Assembly: GCA_040905505.1 (NCBI GenBank)
Contig: JBBDRL010000008.1
Coordinates: 1 to 63,737 of the forward strand
Length of the DNA: 63,737 nt
Direction of reading: 5' to 3'
From: WHSP01 sp040905505
Lineage (GTDB): Bacteria; Gemmatimonadota; Gemmatimonadetes; Longimicrobiales; Longimicrobiaceae
A program made the position numbers and the translations under genes. Positions 42,819 through 51,872 of the stretch are shown here, one piece after another. The notes beneath the pieces are model-generated. The model did no database searches. It worked only from the letters and a program-made list of their open reading frames with translations, and was not told the origin of the DNA. Each line of letters opens with the position of its first letter. The stretch's first letter is position 1.

Positions 42819-44041
42819 ATCGCCTCCACGACGACCGCGATTCCCTGGCCGCCCCCGATGCACGCGGTTCCCAGGCCATACCGGCCTCCGCGACTCCGGA
42901 GCGCGTGCAGCAGGTGAACGGTGATCCGCGCACCCGAGGCGCCCAGCGGGTGCGTCAACGATATCGCGCCGCCGGAAAGGTTGACCTTGTCGCGGTCCAA
43001 TCCCAGCTCGCGTTCGACTGCGCAGTACTGGGACGCGAACGCCTCGTTGACCTCGACCAGGTCGATGGCCGCCAGATCGAGTCCCGCCTTGCCCAGCGCC
43101 GCGCGGCTCGCCGGTGCCGGGCCGATGCCCATCAACTGCGGGTCGACTCCCGCGATTCCCCAGGAGACCAGCCTGCCGATCGGCTCGACCCCGCTTCGCT
43201 CCGCCCACTCCTGCGACGCGATCAGCATCGCCGCGGCGCCGTCACCGATGCCAGACGCATTCCCCGCTGTCACCGTGCCGCCTTCCTTGAAGTAGGGCCG
43301 CAACTTCGCCAGCGTTTCGGGAGTGGTCTCCGGCCGCATGTGCTCGTCGCGATCGAAGAGCGTCTCCCCCTTCCGGCCCTTGACGGTCACCGGCACGATC
43401 TCATCGCGAAAGCGCCCTTCCTCCCACGCCTCATGCGCCAGCCGTTGCGACCGATGGGCGTACGCGTCGGCCTCCTCACGCGTGATCTCGTAGCGATCCG
43501 CGAGGTTCTCTGCCGTCATCGCCATGGAGCAGCCGGCAAAAGTATCGGTGAGGGCCTCCCACAGGAGGTCCTCATAGTAGCCTCCCGCGGGCCCCAGCCG
43601 CTGGTCGCCCCATCGGGCCCCGCGCACGACGTGCGGCGCCTGGCTCATCGACTCGGTCCCGCCGCAGAGCACGACCTCGGCCTCCTCCAGCAGGATCTCC
43701 ATCGCGCCGGTCACGAGCGCCTGGAACCCCGAGCCGCAGAGCCTGTTGATCGTCAGCGCAGGGACCTCCTTCGGTACGCCTGCCTGCAGCGCGATGTGCC
43801 GGGCGAGATAGATGGCATCCTTGGACGTCTGAAGCGCGTTGCCGAAGACCACGTGCTCGACCGCGTTCGCCGGAACCCTACCCCGCTCCAGAACCCCCCG
43901 GCCCGCGATGGCGCCGAGCTCCGTAGCCGAAAACCCCTTCAACGACCCGCCGAACGTGCCGAACGGCGTCCGCGCGGCCGACAGAAATACGACGTTTCGG
44001 TCCTTGCCCTGTGTGCCCATTGATCGCAGCATTCTTCCCAT
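42815..44041 (-). CDS. acetyl-CoA C-acetyltransferase (thiolase)
   Basis: A 408-residue thiolase, M1 or M8 (44020) as start. All catalytic parts are visible: nucleophile Cys in NRLCGSGFQAL, the NASGIGDGAAAML loop, the NEAFASQY His/Asn region, the GGAISLTHPLGASGAR His and the C-terminal base Cys in GTACIGGGQGIA. It condenses two acetyl-CoA to acetoacetyl-CoA or cleaves 3-ketoacyl-CoA. It is coupled to the redoxin at its 3' end. The 3HCDH at 40357 could be the next enzyme of the pathway. The 210 bp up to pyrD hold a short inverted repeat and no recognisable gene. Confidence 0.93.
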   Translation of the reverse strand: MGRMLRSMGTQGKDRNVVFLSAARTPFGTFGGSLKGFSATELGAIAGRGVLERGRVPANAVEHVVFGNALQTSKDAIYLARHIALQAGVPKEVPALTINRLCGSGFQALVTGAMEILLEEAEVVLCGGTESMSQAPHVVRGARWGDQRLGPAGGYYEDLLWEALTDTFAGCSMAMTAENLADRYEITREEADAYAHRSQRLAHEAWEEGRFRDEIVPVTVKGRKGETLFDRDEHMRPETTPETLAKLRPYFKEGGTVTAGNASGIGDGAAAMLIASQEWAERSGVEPIGRLVSWGIAGVDPQLMGIGPAPASRAALGKAGLDLAAIDLVEVNEAFASQYCAVERELGLDRDKVNLSGGAISLTHPLGASGARITVHLLHALRSRGGRYGLGTACIGGGQGIAVVVEAM

Positions 44042-44250
44042 GTGCAGCAGACGAGGCTTGGCGGCGCCTCCGAAGCCGTTGATCCGGGGCCTGGCCCTGC
44101 CCTACAGGGCGTGGCGAAGGCTAGAGTACCCTGCCGGCGCGAAGCCCGTCAAGCGAGCGGAAGGCCGGGCTTGCTGGCGATCGGCGCGCGGGGATAGCTT
44201 GCCCTCGCCACCAAGCCTTCCGGATCCGCTATCCTCGACCGACAAGAGCC

Positions 44251-45345
44251 GTGCCGATCCTCTATCCGCTCGCACGCGCCGCACTCTTCCAGTTGCCGGC
44301 GGAGGCCGCGCACGAGATCGCCACTGACGCCCTCGCCGCTCTGCCGGCCCCGGCTCGCACCGCGCTGCGCCTCACCACCAACGTGGCCGACTCGCGCCTC
44401 CAGACCCGGCTCTGGGAGATCGAGTTCCCCAATCCGGTCGGCCTGGCCGCAGGCTTCGACAAGTCCGCAGAGGCCTTCAACGGGCTCGCGGCGCTGGGGT
44501 TCGGCTTTGTCGAGATCGGTACGATCACGGCGGTTCCCCAGGCCGGCAACCCACGGCCGCGGGTGTTTCGGCTCCCCGCCGATCGCGCGCTCCTCAACCG
44601 GATGGGCTTCAACAACCCCGGCGCCGAGGTGGTCGCCGCCCGCCTCGCGCGAGCTCGGGTCGAGACGGTGCTCGGTGTCAACGTCGGCAAGAGCAAGGTC
44701 ACGCCACTCGACCGCGCGGTCGACGACTACCTGCGGAGCATCGAACTTCTCGAGCCGTTCGCGCGCTACATCGTCGTAAACATCAGCTCACCGAACACGC
44801 CGGGTCTGCGCGAGCTTCAGGACGCCGGTCCGCTCCGCGAGCTCCTGCGGGCGATCGCGGCTCGCAAGCCCGCGGACGCTCCGGCCCGCCGGGCGCCTGT
44901 CCTCGTCAAGCTGGCCCCCGACCTGACGGACCCGCAGCTCGATCAGGCGGTGGAGATCGCACTGCAAGAAGGGATATCGGGAATCGTGGCCGTGAACACA
45001 ACGACCTCCCGTGACGGCCTGCGCACGCCTCGGGAGCGCGTGGCCGCGATGGGCGCGGGTGGGATCAGCGGGGCGCCCCTTCGTCAGCGTGCCCACGATG
45101 CGCTCGCCCGCATACACGCCCGGAGTGAAGGACGCGTCCCGATCATCGGAGTCGGTGGTATCTTCACCGCAGAGGATGCCTGGGCCAGGATCCGCGCCGG
45201 GGCCAGTCTGATCCAGCTTTACACGGGGTTCATCTACGGCGGCCCGGGACTCGTGAGGCGTATCAACCAAGGGCTGCTGAGCCGCATGGAACGGGAAGGC
45301 ATCGGTTCGATCGCCGAAGCGGTCGGCACGGCCGCGGATCGGTGA
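44251..45345 (+). CDS. pyrD: dihydroorotate dehydrogenase (quinone), class 2
   Basis: Fourth step of pyrimidine synthesis, transferring electrons to membrane quinone. It has 364 aa from GTG 44251. Class 2 features: the N-terminal helix (YPLARAALFQLPAEAAHE), the FMN barrel with GLAAGFDKSAEAFNGL, the catalytic Ser in NISSPNTPG, and VNTTTSRDGL / GVGGIFTAEDAW. TATCCT at 44230-44235 may be its -10 and would give a very short leader. It is followed after 7 bp by a hydrolase gene on the same strand. Confidence 0.95.
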   Translation: MPILYPLARAALFQLPAEAAHEIATDALAALPAPARTALRLTTNVADSRLQTRLWEIEFPNPVGLAAGFDKSAEAFNGLAALGFGFVEIGTITAVPQAGNPRPRVFRLPADRALLNRMGFNNPGAEVVAARLARARVETVLGVNVGKSKVTPLDRAVDDYLRSIELLEPFARYIVVNISSPNTPGLRELQDAGPLRELLRAIAARKPADAPARRAPVLVKLAPDLTDPQLDQAVEIALQEGISGIVAVNTTTSRDGLRTPRERVAAMGAGGISGAPLRQRAHDALARIHARSEGRVPIIGVGGIFTAEDAWARIRAGASLIQLYTGFIYGGPGLVRRINQGLLSRMEREGIGSIAEAVGTAADR

Positions 45346-45352
45346 GCGGCGC

Positions 45353-46441
45353 ATGCTGAGGGTCGCGAGATTTCTCCGCGGGTTCGTTCGGCACCCCGTG
45401 CGCCGGATCGAAGACCGCGAGGTAATGCTCGATGCCAGCGGAGGCTCTCTGCCCGCTTCCTTCGTGCGGCCCCGCGGAACGGCGCCGCTGCCGGGCTGGA
45501 TCGTCCTGCACGGAATCACCGCGCCCGGCAGGCAGCACCCGGTCCTCCAGAGGTTCACCCACGCCCTGGCGAGCACCGGTGCAGCGGTGCTCATCCCCGA
45601 GGTCCCCGCCTGGCGCAAGCTCCTGCTCGATCCCGAGGCTGGACATACCGCCATCGCCGCCGCCGCCGATCATCTCACCCGGCGCGACGACATCGCTGGC
45701 GCCAACCTGAACCTGGTCGGGTTCTCGTTCGGCGCCACACAGGCCTTGATGAGCGCGGCGAAGCCAGAGATCGCGCAATCGGTTCGCGCGGTCCTCGGCT
45801 TCGGCGGCTATTGCGATCTCGGCAGGACGCTGCGCTGCATGATGACCGGCGAGCACGAGTGGGCGGGCAGCTCCTACCGCTTCGACCCGGACCCCTATGG
45901 CCGCTGGATCGTCGCTGGAAATCACATCACCGACGTCCCGGAATTCGCGGGCATGGAAGCGCTCCAGCATGCCGCCTACGAGCTGGCGACGGAATCCGGG
46001 AGGGTCGGGGCATATGCGGGGGATGCCGTTTATGACCCGTACAAAGCGAGTCTCCGCGAAGGCCTGCCGCGCGAACAGCGGGAGCTGTGGGATATTCTCG
46101 CGCCTCCCCACGGGGTGCGGCCGCCAACCGAGCCGGGTCGCTATCTCGCCGCGAAGTTGAACGAGGCCGCCATCCGTAAGCAACCAGGGCTCGACCCGCG
46201 CCCGCACCTGGGTCGGATCGACCAGAAGGTGGTGCTGGCGCACGGTTATGACGACCGCTTGATCCCCTTTACCGAGACCCTGCGGCTGCAGCACCACCTG
46301 TCACTGTCGCTCGATGCCACCACCTGCGTCACCCGCCTCTTCGCGCATTCCCAGGAGGCGGCGAAACCGCGGTTCATCGAGTACCCGATCGAGCTCGCCC
46401 GCTACCTCGCATTGCTCAACCGGGCGCTCAAGCCCTGCTGA
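45353..46441 (+). CDS. alpha/beta hydrolase
   Basis: A 362-residue protein from ATG 45353, 7 bp after pyrD. Catalytic triad by eye: nucleophile Ser in LVGFSFGATQ, acid in GYDDRLIPF and His in RLFAHSQEA. The oxyanion segment is WIVLHGITAPGRQHP. A cap insert of about 100 residues rich in Glu/Pro/Trp lies between strands 6 and 7. It is cytoplasmic. Substrate not known. Its stop is 7 bp from the convergent stop of the next gene. Confidence 0.75.
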   Translation: MLRVARFLRGFVRHPVRRIEDREVMLDASGGSLPASFVRPRGTAPLPGWIVLHGITAPGRQHPVLQRFTHALASTGAAVLIPEVPAWRKLLLDPEAGHTAIAAAADHLTRRDDIAGANLNLVGFSFGATQALMSAAKPEIAQSVRAVLGFGGYCDLGRTLRCMMTGEHEWAGSSYRFDPDPYGRWIVAGNHITDVPEFAGMEALQHAAYELATESGRVGAYAGDAVYDPYKASLREGLPREQRELWDILAPPHGVRPPTEPGRYLAAKLNEAAIRKQPGLDPRPHLGRIDQKVVLAHGYDDRLIPFTETLRLQHHLSLSLDATTCVTRLFAHSQEAAKPRFIEYPIELARYLALLNRALKPC

Positions 46442-46447
46442 CGCGCC

Positions 46448-46852
46448 TCAGCCCTCTTCCGGATTCTCGATCAGGTGGAGTGGCGCGAGCCGGTGGACTT
46501 CCTCACCCACCTGCAGGTCGAACAGATAGGTGCCCGCGGCCGGGAAGACGACCTCTTCCATAGGCAGGATCAGGCGGGTCTGGGGCGGCGCCTCGCCCGG
46601 CTCACGCGGGCTCACGTCCGTATGCCCGCTTATCGTCAAACACGGGCTGCCGCTGGGATCGACCAGATCGATCTTGAAATCACGGCGACCTTCGCCCTCC
46701 GCATCCCATTCGACGGCGAGGGCGAGGACCATACGATCCTGCTTCGCGGGAAAGCCGGGCGCGAAGAGTTGCTGAAAGATTCCGTGCACGTCCAGGCGCC
46801 CGTCCTGTCGCGCCTCGGCATGTTCGCAATTGAGTGCGTAGAGTATGCGCAA
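46448..46852 (-). CDS. DUF6941-like protein
   Basis: The frame gives a compact 134-residue protein only from a TTG at 46852 (RILYALNCEHAEARQDGRLDV); the frame upstream of that is hisD read out of frame. The opening (LYALNCEHAEARQDGRLDVHGIF) resembles the start of DUF6941-type proteins, where the first strand is followed by -x-C-x-x-A-x-x-x-x-G-x-L. Later segments are beta-rich (LALAVEWDAEGEG; TYLFDLQVGEEVHRL). No function is known. It is 17 bp downstream of hisD on the same strand. The start is uncertain for lack of an ATG or SD. Confidence 0.6.
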   Translation of the reverse strand: MRILYALNCEHAEARQDGRLDVHGIFQQLFAPGFPAKQDRMVLALAVEWDAEGEGRRDFKIDLVDPSGSPCLTISGHTDVSPREPGEAPPQTRLILPMEEVVFPAAGTYLFDLQVGEEVHRLAPLHLIENPEEG

Positions 46853-46868
46853 GGGGATTCGCAGTCGT

Positions 46869-48182
46869 TTATGAGTCGTCCATTTCCGAGAGGCGGGCAA
46901 GTCGAAGCCGCACGGCCTCCGCGTGGCCGTGAAGTCCCTCCGCTTCGGCGAGCCGGACGACGTCCGGGCCGTCGCGCTGGAGCCGTTCCCGCGAGTAGCC
47001 CAGCAAGCTCGTCCGCTTGACGAAATCGTAGACCCCGAGCGGTGACGCCCAGCGGGCGGTGCCCCCCGTCGGCAGGACGTGATTCGGACCGGCGTAGTAG
47101 TCGCCGACCGGTTCGGGCGTGAAGGATCCGAGAAATATCGCGCCCGCATTGCGGATCGCACCGGCCAGCGCGAGCGGCTCGCGGACGAGCAGCTCCAGGT
47201 GCTCGGGTGCCCGCAATTCCGCAACGGCAGCGGCCGACGCGAGGTCCGGGACCAGTACGATGAGACCGTTCGTCTCCAGAGATCGCCTGGCGACCTCTCG
47301 CCTCGGATTGCTGGCGAGTAGGCGATCGAGTGCACCTGGTACCGCCTTCGCCACGCCCTCGTCATCGGTCACCAGCCAGGCGATCGCGTCCGGATCGTGC
47401 TCCGCCTGTCCGATCAGGTCGGCCGCCACGAAATCGGGATCGGCGGTCCGATCCGCGACCACCAGGATCTCCGACGGCCCGGCGACCATGTCGATGTCGA
47501 CCCGACCGAACACCTGCCGCTTCGCCTCCGCTACCCAACGATTTCCCGGACCCACGATCTTGTCGACGGGTTCGATGCTGTCGGTCCCGTAGGCGAGCGC
47601 CGCGATCGCCTGCGCCCCGCCGATCCGGTAGAGCTCGTCGATCCCAGCGATGTGCGCGGCGGCCAATACCGCCGGTTCGATATGGCCGTCCGGCGCCGGG
47701 CAGACCATTACGAGGTGGTCGACCCCTGCAACCCGCGCCGGGATGACGTTCATCAGGACGGACGACGGATATGCGGCCCGCCCGCCTGGCACGTAGACCC
47801 CCACCCGCGCGAGCGGCGCGACGCGCTGGCCCATGACGGTACCGTCCGGCAGCAAATTGAAGAATCCGCGCTCCCGCTGATGCTCGTGAAACGCGCGGAT
47901 GTTCGCCGCCGCACCGCGCAGGGCGGCGAGAAGGTCCGGGTCGACCTGCGACGCGGCCCGCTCCATCTCCTCCGCATCGACCCGCAGCTCTCCGAGCGAC
48001 GCCGCCTCGAAACGGTCGAAGCGGGCGGTGAGCTCGAGGACGGCATCGTCCCCCCGCTCCACGACCGCCCGAATGAGACCGGCGACCTCGTCGCGGAGCT
48101 CCGGATCGTCCTCGGCCTCCGCTCGAAGAATGGCTCTAATGTCGGTGAAGGGCGCTGAGGCCCTGATCGTCCTCATGTTCAT
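46869..48182 (-). CDS. hisD: histidinol dehydrogenase
   Basis: Converts histidinol to histidine in two NAD-linked steps. ATG 48182 gives 437 aa, the usual size; the frame upstream of it overlaps hisG. The family signature is IDMVAGPSEILVVADRTADP, with the zinc/base His pair in GQAEHDPDAI and the C-terminal NHVLPTGGTARWASPLGV. Overlap with hisG is ATGA-type, so it is co-translated in the order hisZ, hisG, hisD. Confidence 0.96.
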   Translation of the reverse strand: MNMRTIRASAPFTDIRAILRAEAEDDPELRDEVAGLIRAVVERGDDAVLELTARFDRFEAASLGELRVDAEEMERAASQVDPDLLAALRGAAANIRAFHEHQRERGFFNLLPDGTVMGQRVAPLARVGVYVPGGRAAYPSSVLMNVIPARVAGVDHLVMVCPAPDGHIEPAVLAAAHIAGIDELYRIGGAQAIAALAYGTDSIEPVDKIVGPGNRWVAEAKRQVFGRVDIDMVAGPSEILVVADRTADPDFVAADLIGQAEHDPDAIAWLVTDDEGVAKAVPGALDRLLASNPRREVARRSLETNGLIVLVPDLASAAAVAELRAPEHLELLVREPLALAGAIRNAGAIFLGSFTPEPVGDYYAGPNHVLPTGGTARWASPLGVYDFVKRTSLLGYSRERLQRDGPDVVRLAEAEGLHGHAEAVRLRLARLSEMDDS

Positions 48183-48850
48183 CACACCATCTCTGTTGTT
48201 GCCTCGGCCCGTGCTTCCAGAAGATCCTCGAGCTCGCCGATCAGCCGCTGGTGCTCCTCCAGCCGCAGCTTGTGGCTGGCCCGATTCACGATCAGCCGCG
48301 CCGATGACTTCAACACCGTATCGACGACCACCAGCCCGTTCTCCCGCAGCGTCCGACCGGTTTCCACGAGATCCAGGATCCAATCCGAGAGCCCGAGCAG
48401 GGGAGCGATCTCGACCGAACCGGAGATGCGAACGAGCTCGACCTGAAGACCGCGTCCCGCGAAGAACCGTCGCGCAGTACTGACGTACTTGGTGGCGACG
48501 CGGGGCGTGACCGCGCCGCTCAGGTGCGGGTACTCGGTCCCGGCAGGCGCCGCGATGGCGACCTTACAGGCACCGAATCCCAGATCGAGCGGGTGCAGAA
48601 CGTCCGGTCGATGCTCGTGGAGCACGTCGTAGCCGACCACCCCCGCGTCGGCCACGCCCGCCTCGACATAGGCGGGCACATCCTGGCTCTTGACGGGCAG
48701 GAACTCGAACCGTCCGTCCGCAGACGGGACGATGAGCCGGCGGCTCTCGGCGTGCTCGTCGGCGACGCCGGAACCCAAGCGAGCCCAGAGCCGCAGGGCG
48801 TCGTCCATCATCCTGCCCTTCGGCAGGGCGATCCGGAGTATCTCGCTCAT
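48182..48850 (-). CDS. hisG: ATP phosphoribosyltransferase, short-form catalytic subunit
   Basis: First step of histidine synthesis. It has 222 aa and lacks the C-terminal regulatory ACT-like domain, so it is the short form (HisG_S). Substrate-binding parts are visible: LRIALPKGRMMD, GVADAGVVGYDVL, and the PRPP loop GSVEIAPLLGLSDWILDLVETG. The short form works only with HisZ, whose gene overlaps it by 4 bp (48847-48850). It overlaps hisD as well. Confidence 0.96.
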   Translation of the reverse strand: MSEILRIALPKGRMMDDALRLWARLGSGVADEHAESRRLIVPSADGRFEFLPVKSQDVPAYVEAGVADAGVVGYDVLHEHRPDVLHPLDLGFGACKVAIAAPAGTEYPHLSGAVTPRVATKYVSTARRFFAGRGLQVELVRISGSVEIAPLLGLSDWILDLVETGRTLRENGLVVVDTVLKSSARLIVNRASHKLRLEEHQRLIGELEDLLEARAEATTEMV

Positions 48851-49830
48851 GCGCCCTTCGCCAGCAGGAGCTCCGCAAGCGCGTCAGTCTCCAACATGAA
48901 ACCGATGGCGGGGCTGACCAGTCCGTAGAGACCCACAAGCTCGTCGTACCTTCCGCCCGACCCGACGGCCCGCCCGACGCCGCCGACGAAGACTTCGAAG
49001 CGAATGCCCGTGTAGTAGCCGAGCCCCCGGATCTCCCCCAGATCGTAGACGATCCGTTCCCGCTCGGCCGGCTCGAGCAGCGCGTCGATACGCCGCAAGC
49101 GGTCGATCGCCGCGCGGGCGTCGTCGCAGACGGCGAGGTCGGCGCCTCGGTCCAGGACTTCGCTGCGGCCGATGAGCTCCGGAAGCTCGGCCAGCGCGCG
49201 GCCGATGCCGGCCGGTAGGTCCGCGCGCCCCCGGAAGCCGTGAAGCGACGCGCGGTCCTTTCGGTCGATCGCTTCGCGCGCGGCCTCCGCCACGTCGGGC
49301 TCGAGCGCGCGGAGCAGCGGCTGTATGAAGCGGATCTCGCCGAGGTTCACCTGGAAATCGCTGATCCCCAATGCGTGGAGAGTCCGGAGCAGGAGCCGCA
49401 GCACCTCGACGTCGTCGTCCGGAGTACCGGCGCCGATCAGCTCGGCACCCATCTGGAAGGACTCTCGCCGCTGCCCGCCTCCCTCCCGCGTCTGCCGGTA
49501 GACCTTGCCCGCATAGGAGAGGCGGAGCGGCATGGGGTCCGCCGCAAGCTTCGTCGCGGCCAGGCGGGCAATGCTCGAGGTGAAGTCCGCACGGAGTGCG
49601 ACCAGCCTGCCGTCCTGATCGACGAACCGCAGGAGACGGGAAGCCAGATCCGGCCCGGCACCCAGCGTGAAGACCTCCTCGTATTCGAAGGTCGGCGGGA
49701 TCACCTCTTCATACCCGCGCTCCTCGGCCAGCCGGAACCAGGTCGCCTGGACCTGCCGCCGGCGGCGTACGTCCCCGGCCAGGAGATCCTGTGAACCAGG
49801 AGGGATGCGCGCGATTCTCTCGTTGGACAT
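48847..49830 (-). CDS. hisZ: ATP phosphoribosyltransferase regulatory subunit HisZ
   Basis: A class II aminoacyl-tRNA synthetase-like paralogue of HisS that supplies allosteric regulation to short HisG. ATG 49830 gives 327 aa; the earlier frame to 49935 is likely leader. The motif-2 region VALRADFTSSIARLAATK, the HisS-like REGGGQRRESFQMGAELIG and the closing IRGLGYYTGIRFEVF are present, but the tRNA-anticodon domain is missing. It is followed by hisG with a 4-bp overlap. Confidence 0.93.
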   Translation of the reverse strand: MSNERIARIPPGSQDLLAGDVRRRRQVQATWFRLAEERGYEEVIPPTFEYEEVFTLGAGPDLASRLLRFVDQDGRLVALRADFTSSIARLAATKLAADPMPLRLSYAGKVYRQTREGGGQRRESFQMGAELIGAGTPDDDVEVLRLLLRTLHALGISDFQVNLGEIRFIQPLLRALEPDVAEAAREAIDRKDRASLHGFRGRADLPAGIGRALAELPELIGRSEVLDRGADLAVCDDARAAIDRLRRIDALLEPAERERIVYDLGEIRGLGYYTGIRFEVFVGGVGRAVGSGGRYDELVGLYGLVSPAIGFMLETDALAELLLAKGA

Positions 49831-49952
49831 GCGCCCGAAATTACGGGCGGATGCGGCAGTCGGCAACGGGGCGGGGTGCTCATGGGCACACAGGTTGCAT
49901 AATCCCGCGTCTGTAGCTTTTCCTTTTTTTCCCATCGGACTCGGAGAGGACC

Positions 49953-50111
49953 GTGGACGCGATTCTCATCATCGGCATACTCCTTCTCCTCGTCGCGCTC
50001 CTCGGCGTCGGAGGGATAATCGAAGCGCTAGGCAGCATTGCCTGGGTGCTCCTCATCATCGCGATCATCGTTATCGCGTGGCGTGTGATTACGGGGCGGC
50101 GTCCAGTGTAG
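49953..50111 (+). CDS. 52-residue two-helix membrane protein (DUF1328-like)
   Basis: A GTG-started frame with SD GGAGAGGA immediately upstream gives 52 residues. Two hydrophobic helices are separated by LGVGGIIEALGS, and the tail is basic (WRVITGRRPV). The layout resembles DUF1328/YtjA-type peptides (two helices with a G-x-G-G turn). It is short but the start signal is good and composition is as for membrane proteins. It is divergent from hisZ, 120 bp away, and convergent with otsB. Function unknown; such peptides are often stress-induced in other bacteria. Confidence 0.65.
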   Translation: MDAILIIGILLLLVALLGVGGIIEALGSIAWVLLIIAIIVIAWRVITGRRPV

Positions 50112-50117
50112 CGACTG

Positions 50118-50138
50118 GCCGGGCCCTTCGGCCCTGGC
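50118..50138. terminator. hairpin in the convergent gap
   Basis: GGGCC-CTTC-GGCCC, extended by GCC/GGC after a bulge, lies between the convergent 52-residue gene and otsB. There is no T-run on either side, so it may be a bidirectional hairpin rather than a classical intrinsic terminator. Confidence 0.45.
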
Positions 50139-50152
50139 GATAGAACGGGCCT

Positions 50153-50971
50153 TCAACACGGCCCGCGCTCGACGAGGAGGTCGACCAGCTCGGCGACCTC
50201 CTCGGGCGCTTTAAGCCGCGAGAGTGCCGCGGTCGACGGCTTCGCCTCGTCCGTGACAATGATGCCCTCGCCACCTTCACGCTCTCGCAGAGCCTCGAAA
50301 GCGTCCTCGTCGGTCCGATCGTCGCCGATGTACAGAATCGGGGTACCCGACGGCGGGCTCAGGTTCTTCACGAGGAAATCGACCGCCCGGCCCTTGTGCC
50401 AGTCCACGTCCGGGCGGACCTCCAGGACCTCCTTGCCTTCCGTCACCCGCAGGCCATCCACGGACCCGGCCGCATCCAGCACCACCTCGCGCACGCGCTC
50501 GACCAGCGCGCGAACCACGAGCCGATAGTGAATGCTCAACGTGAGGTGCTTGTCCTCTACGATCGCGCCGGGGATGCGGGACAGCGGCTTCTCGATGATC
50601 TCGATCACGCGCTCGAGCTGCGGACGGGCCGCGGCGGCCTCTGGATGAACTTGTTCCAGACCGTGGCCTTCGATCTCCATCCCGTGATTGCCGGCGTAGG
50701 CGATTCCCTCGAGCCTGGCGCGCGCGCGGACGTCCGCCAGGCCGCGCCCGCTGACAATCGAAACGTGCGCGCCCTCGCACGCGATCAACCGTTCCACCGC
50801 ACTGCGCGTCGCCGGTGGGATCCCCACGGACTCCGGTCGCTCGACGATGGGGGCCAACGTGCCGTCGAAGTCCAGCAACACCACGATCGCACCATGGTCT
50901 CGCCAGCCTTCCGCCCACCCGTCCACCCGTGATCGCGCGTCCGGCAGTTCCTTCCCTTGCTCGGCACTCAT
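50153..50971 (-). CDS. otsB: trehalose-6-phosphate phosphatase
   Basis: Dephosphorylates trehalose-6-P. ATG 50971 (MSAEQGKEL...) has a G-rich SD eight bases ahead; three codons upstream is another ATG, and the rest of the long frame up to 51283 is not protein-like. It has 272 aa. HAD motif I is DFDGTLAP, motif II SIVSGRG, motif III/IV GDDRTDEDAFEAL. The cap domain reads YAGNHGMEIEG. There is no otsA in the window. It is divergent from hisIE. Confidence 0.92.
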   Translation of the reverse strand: MSAEQGKELPDARSRVDGWAEGWRDHGAIVVLLDFDGTLAPIVERPESVGIPPATRSAVERLIACEGAHVSIVSGRGLADVRARARLEGIAYAGNHGMEIEGHGLEQVHPEAAAARPQLERVIEIIEKPLSRIPGAIVEDKHLTLSIHYRLVVRALVERVREVVLDAAGSVDGLRVTEGKEVLEVRPDVDWHKGRAVDFLVKNLSPPSGTPILYIGDDRTDEDAFEALREREGGEGIIVTDEAKPSTAALSRLKAPEEVAELVDLLVERGPC

Positions 50972-51197
50972 CCGTTCCATCCCCCTTTTCTCGGTGTCAT
51001 CGTGTTCGGCTCCCCTCTTCCAGGGCCACTTCCCAGGGACTTGGTGGACGGCCGGGGTCCGCGACGCCCGCCCCGCACATACCCGTTGTCGGGGGCCCCT
51101 GACCGCCACCACCACCGCAATGATTTGACCCGCTCCGTCACAGCCGGGTAGATTCCTCGCGCTAACCGTGATCCGTTCGCAATTCAATGCCTTTTCC

Positions 51198-51872
51198 ATG
51201 TCCTGGCTCGACCAGATCCACTTCAATGATGCCGGGCTCGTGCCGGTCGTCGCCCAGGAGGCCTCTACGGGTGACCTTCTCATGCTCGCCTATGCGAACC
51301 GGGCGGCGTTGGAGGCGACCCTGTCGAGCGGTCAGGCGCACTACTGGAGTCGATCGCGCTCCCGGCTCTGGCGAAAGGGCGAGACCAGCGGGAACGTACA
51401 GGGCATCGTGGAGATCCGCGTCGATTGTGATGGCGACGCAATACTCTATCGGGTGCGCCAGCAAGGGCCGGCCTGCCACACGCTCGAGGAGAGTTGCTTC
51501 CATCGTGCTGTAGTGGGGGATGAGCTCGCGCGCGCCGATCCGGCCGGGCACATCCTCGCGCGGGTGGCGAGGGTCGTCGACCAGCGCGAGAGCGACCGAC
51601 CGGAAGGATCCTACACGACGTACCTCTTCGAGCAGGGCCTCGACAAGATTCTGAAGAAGGTGGGCGAGGAAACCACCGAGGTGGTGGTCGCGGCGAAAAA
51701 CGCTGATCCGGACGAGCTCGCCGCCGAAACGGCCGACCTGCTCTTTCACGTCCTCGTCATGTTGCGAGAGCGGAACCTGCCTGTCGACCGAGTGTGGAAG
51801 GAACTGGACGAGCGCTTCGGGAGGCCTCCGCGGGCGCCGAACTCATCCAAAGACAGGAGCCTCGAGTCATGA
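51198..51872 (+). CDS. hisIE: bifunctional phosphoribosyl-AMP cyclohydrolase / phosphoribosyl-ATP pyrophosphatase
   Basis: Steps 2 and 3 of histidine synthesis. ATG 51198 (MSWLDQIHFNDAGLVPVV) gives 224 aa with the usual N-terminus; GTG 51168 would add ten residues. The HisI half has LAYANRAALEATL, SRSRLWRKGETSGN and the metal site VDCDGD / GPACHT. The HisE half (from about 120) has TYLFEQGLDKILKKVGEETTEVVVAAK and the pyrophosphatase ETADLLFH. It overlaps the DUF4837 lipoprotein gene (ATGA). The other his genes here are on the minus strand 1.4 kb away. Confidence 0.95.
   Translation: MSWLDQIHFNDAGLVPVVAQEASTGDLLMLAYANRAALEATLSSGQAHYWSRSRSRLWRKGETSGNVQGIVEIRVDCDGDAILYRVRQQGPACHTLEESCFHRAVVGDELARADPAGHILARVARVVDQRESDRPEGSYTTYLFEQGLDKILKKVGEETTEVVVAAKNADPDELAAETADLLFHVLVMLRERNLPVDRVWKELDERFGRPPRAPNSSKDRSLES

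Noticed and set aside
49911..49933. T-rich run between hisZ and the small membrane gene as a terminator
   Set aside because: No hairpin precedes the run on either strand.
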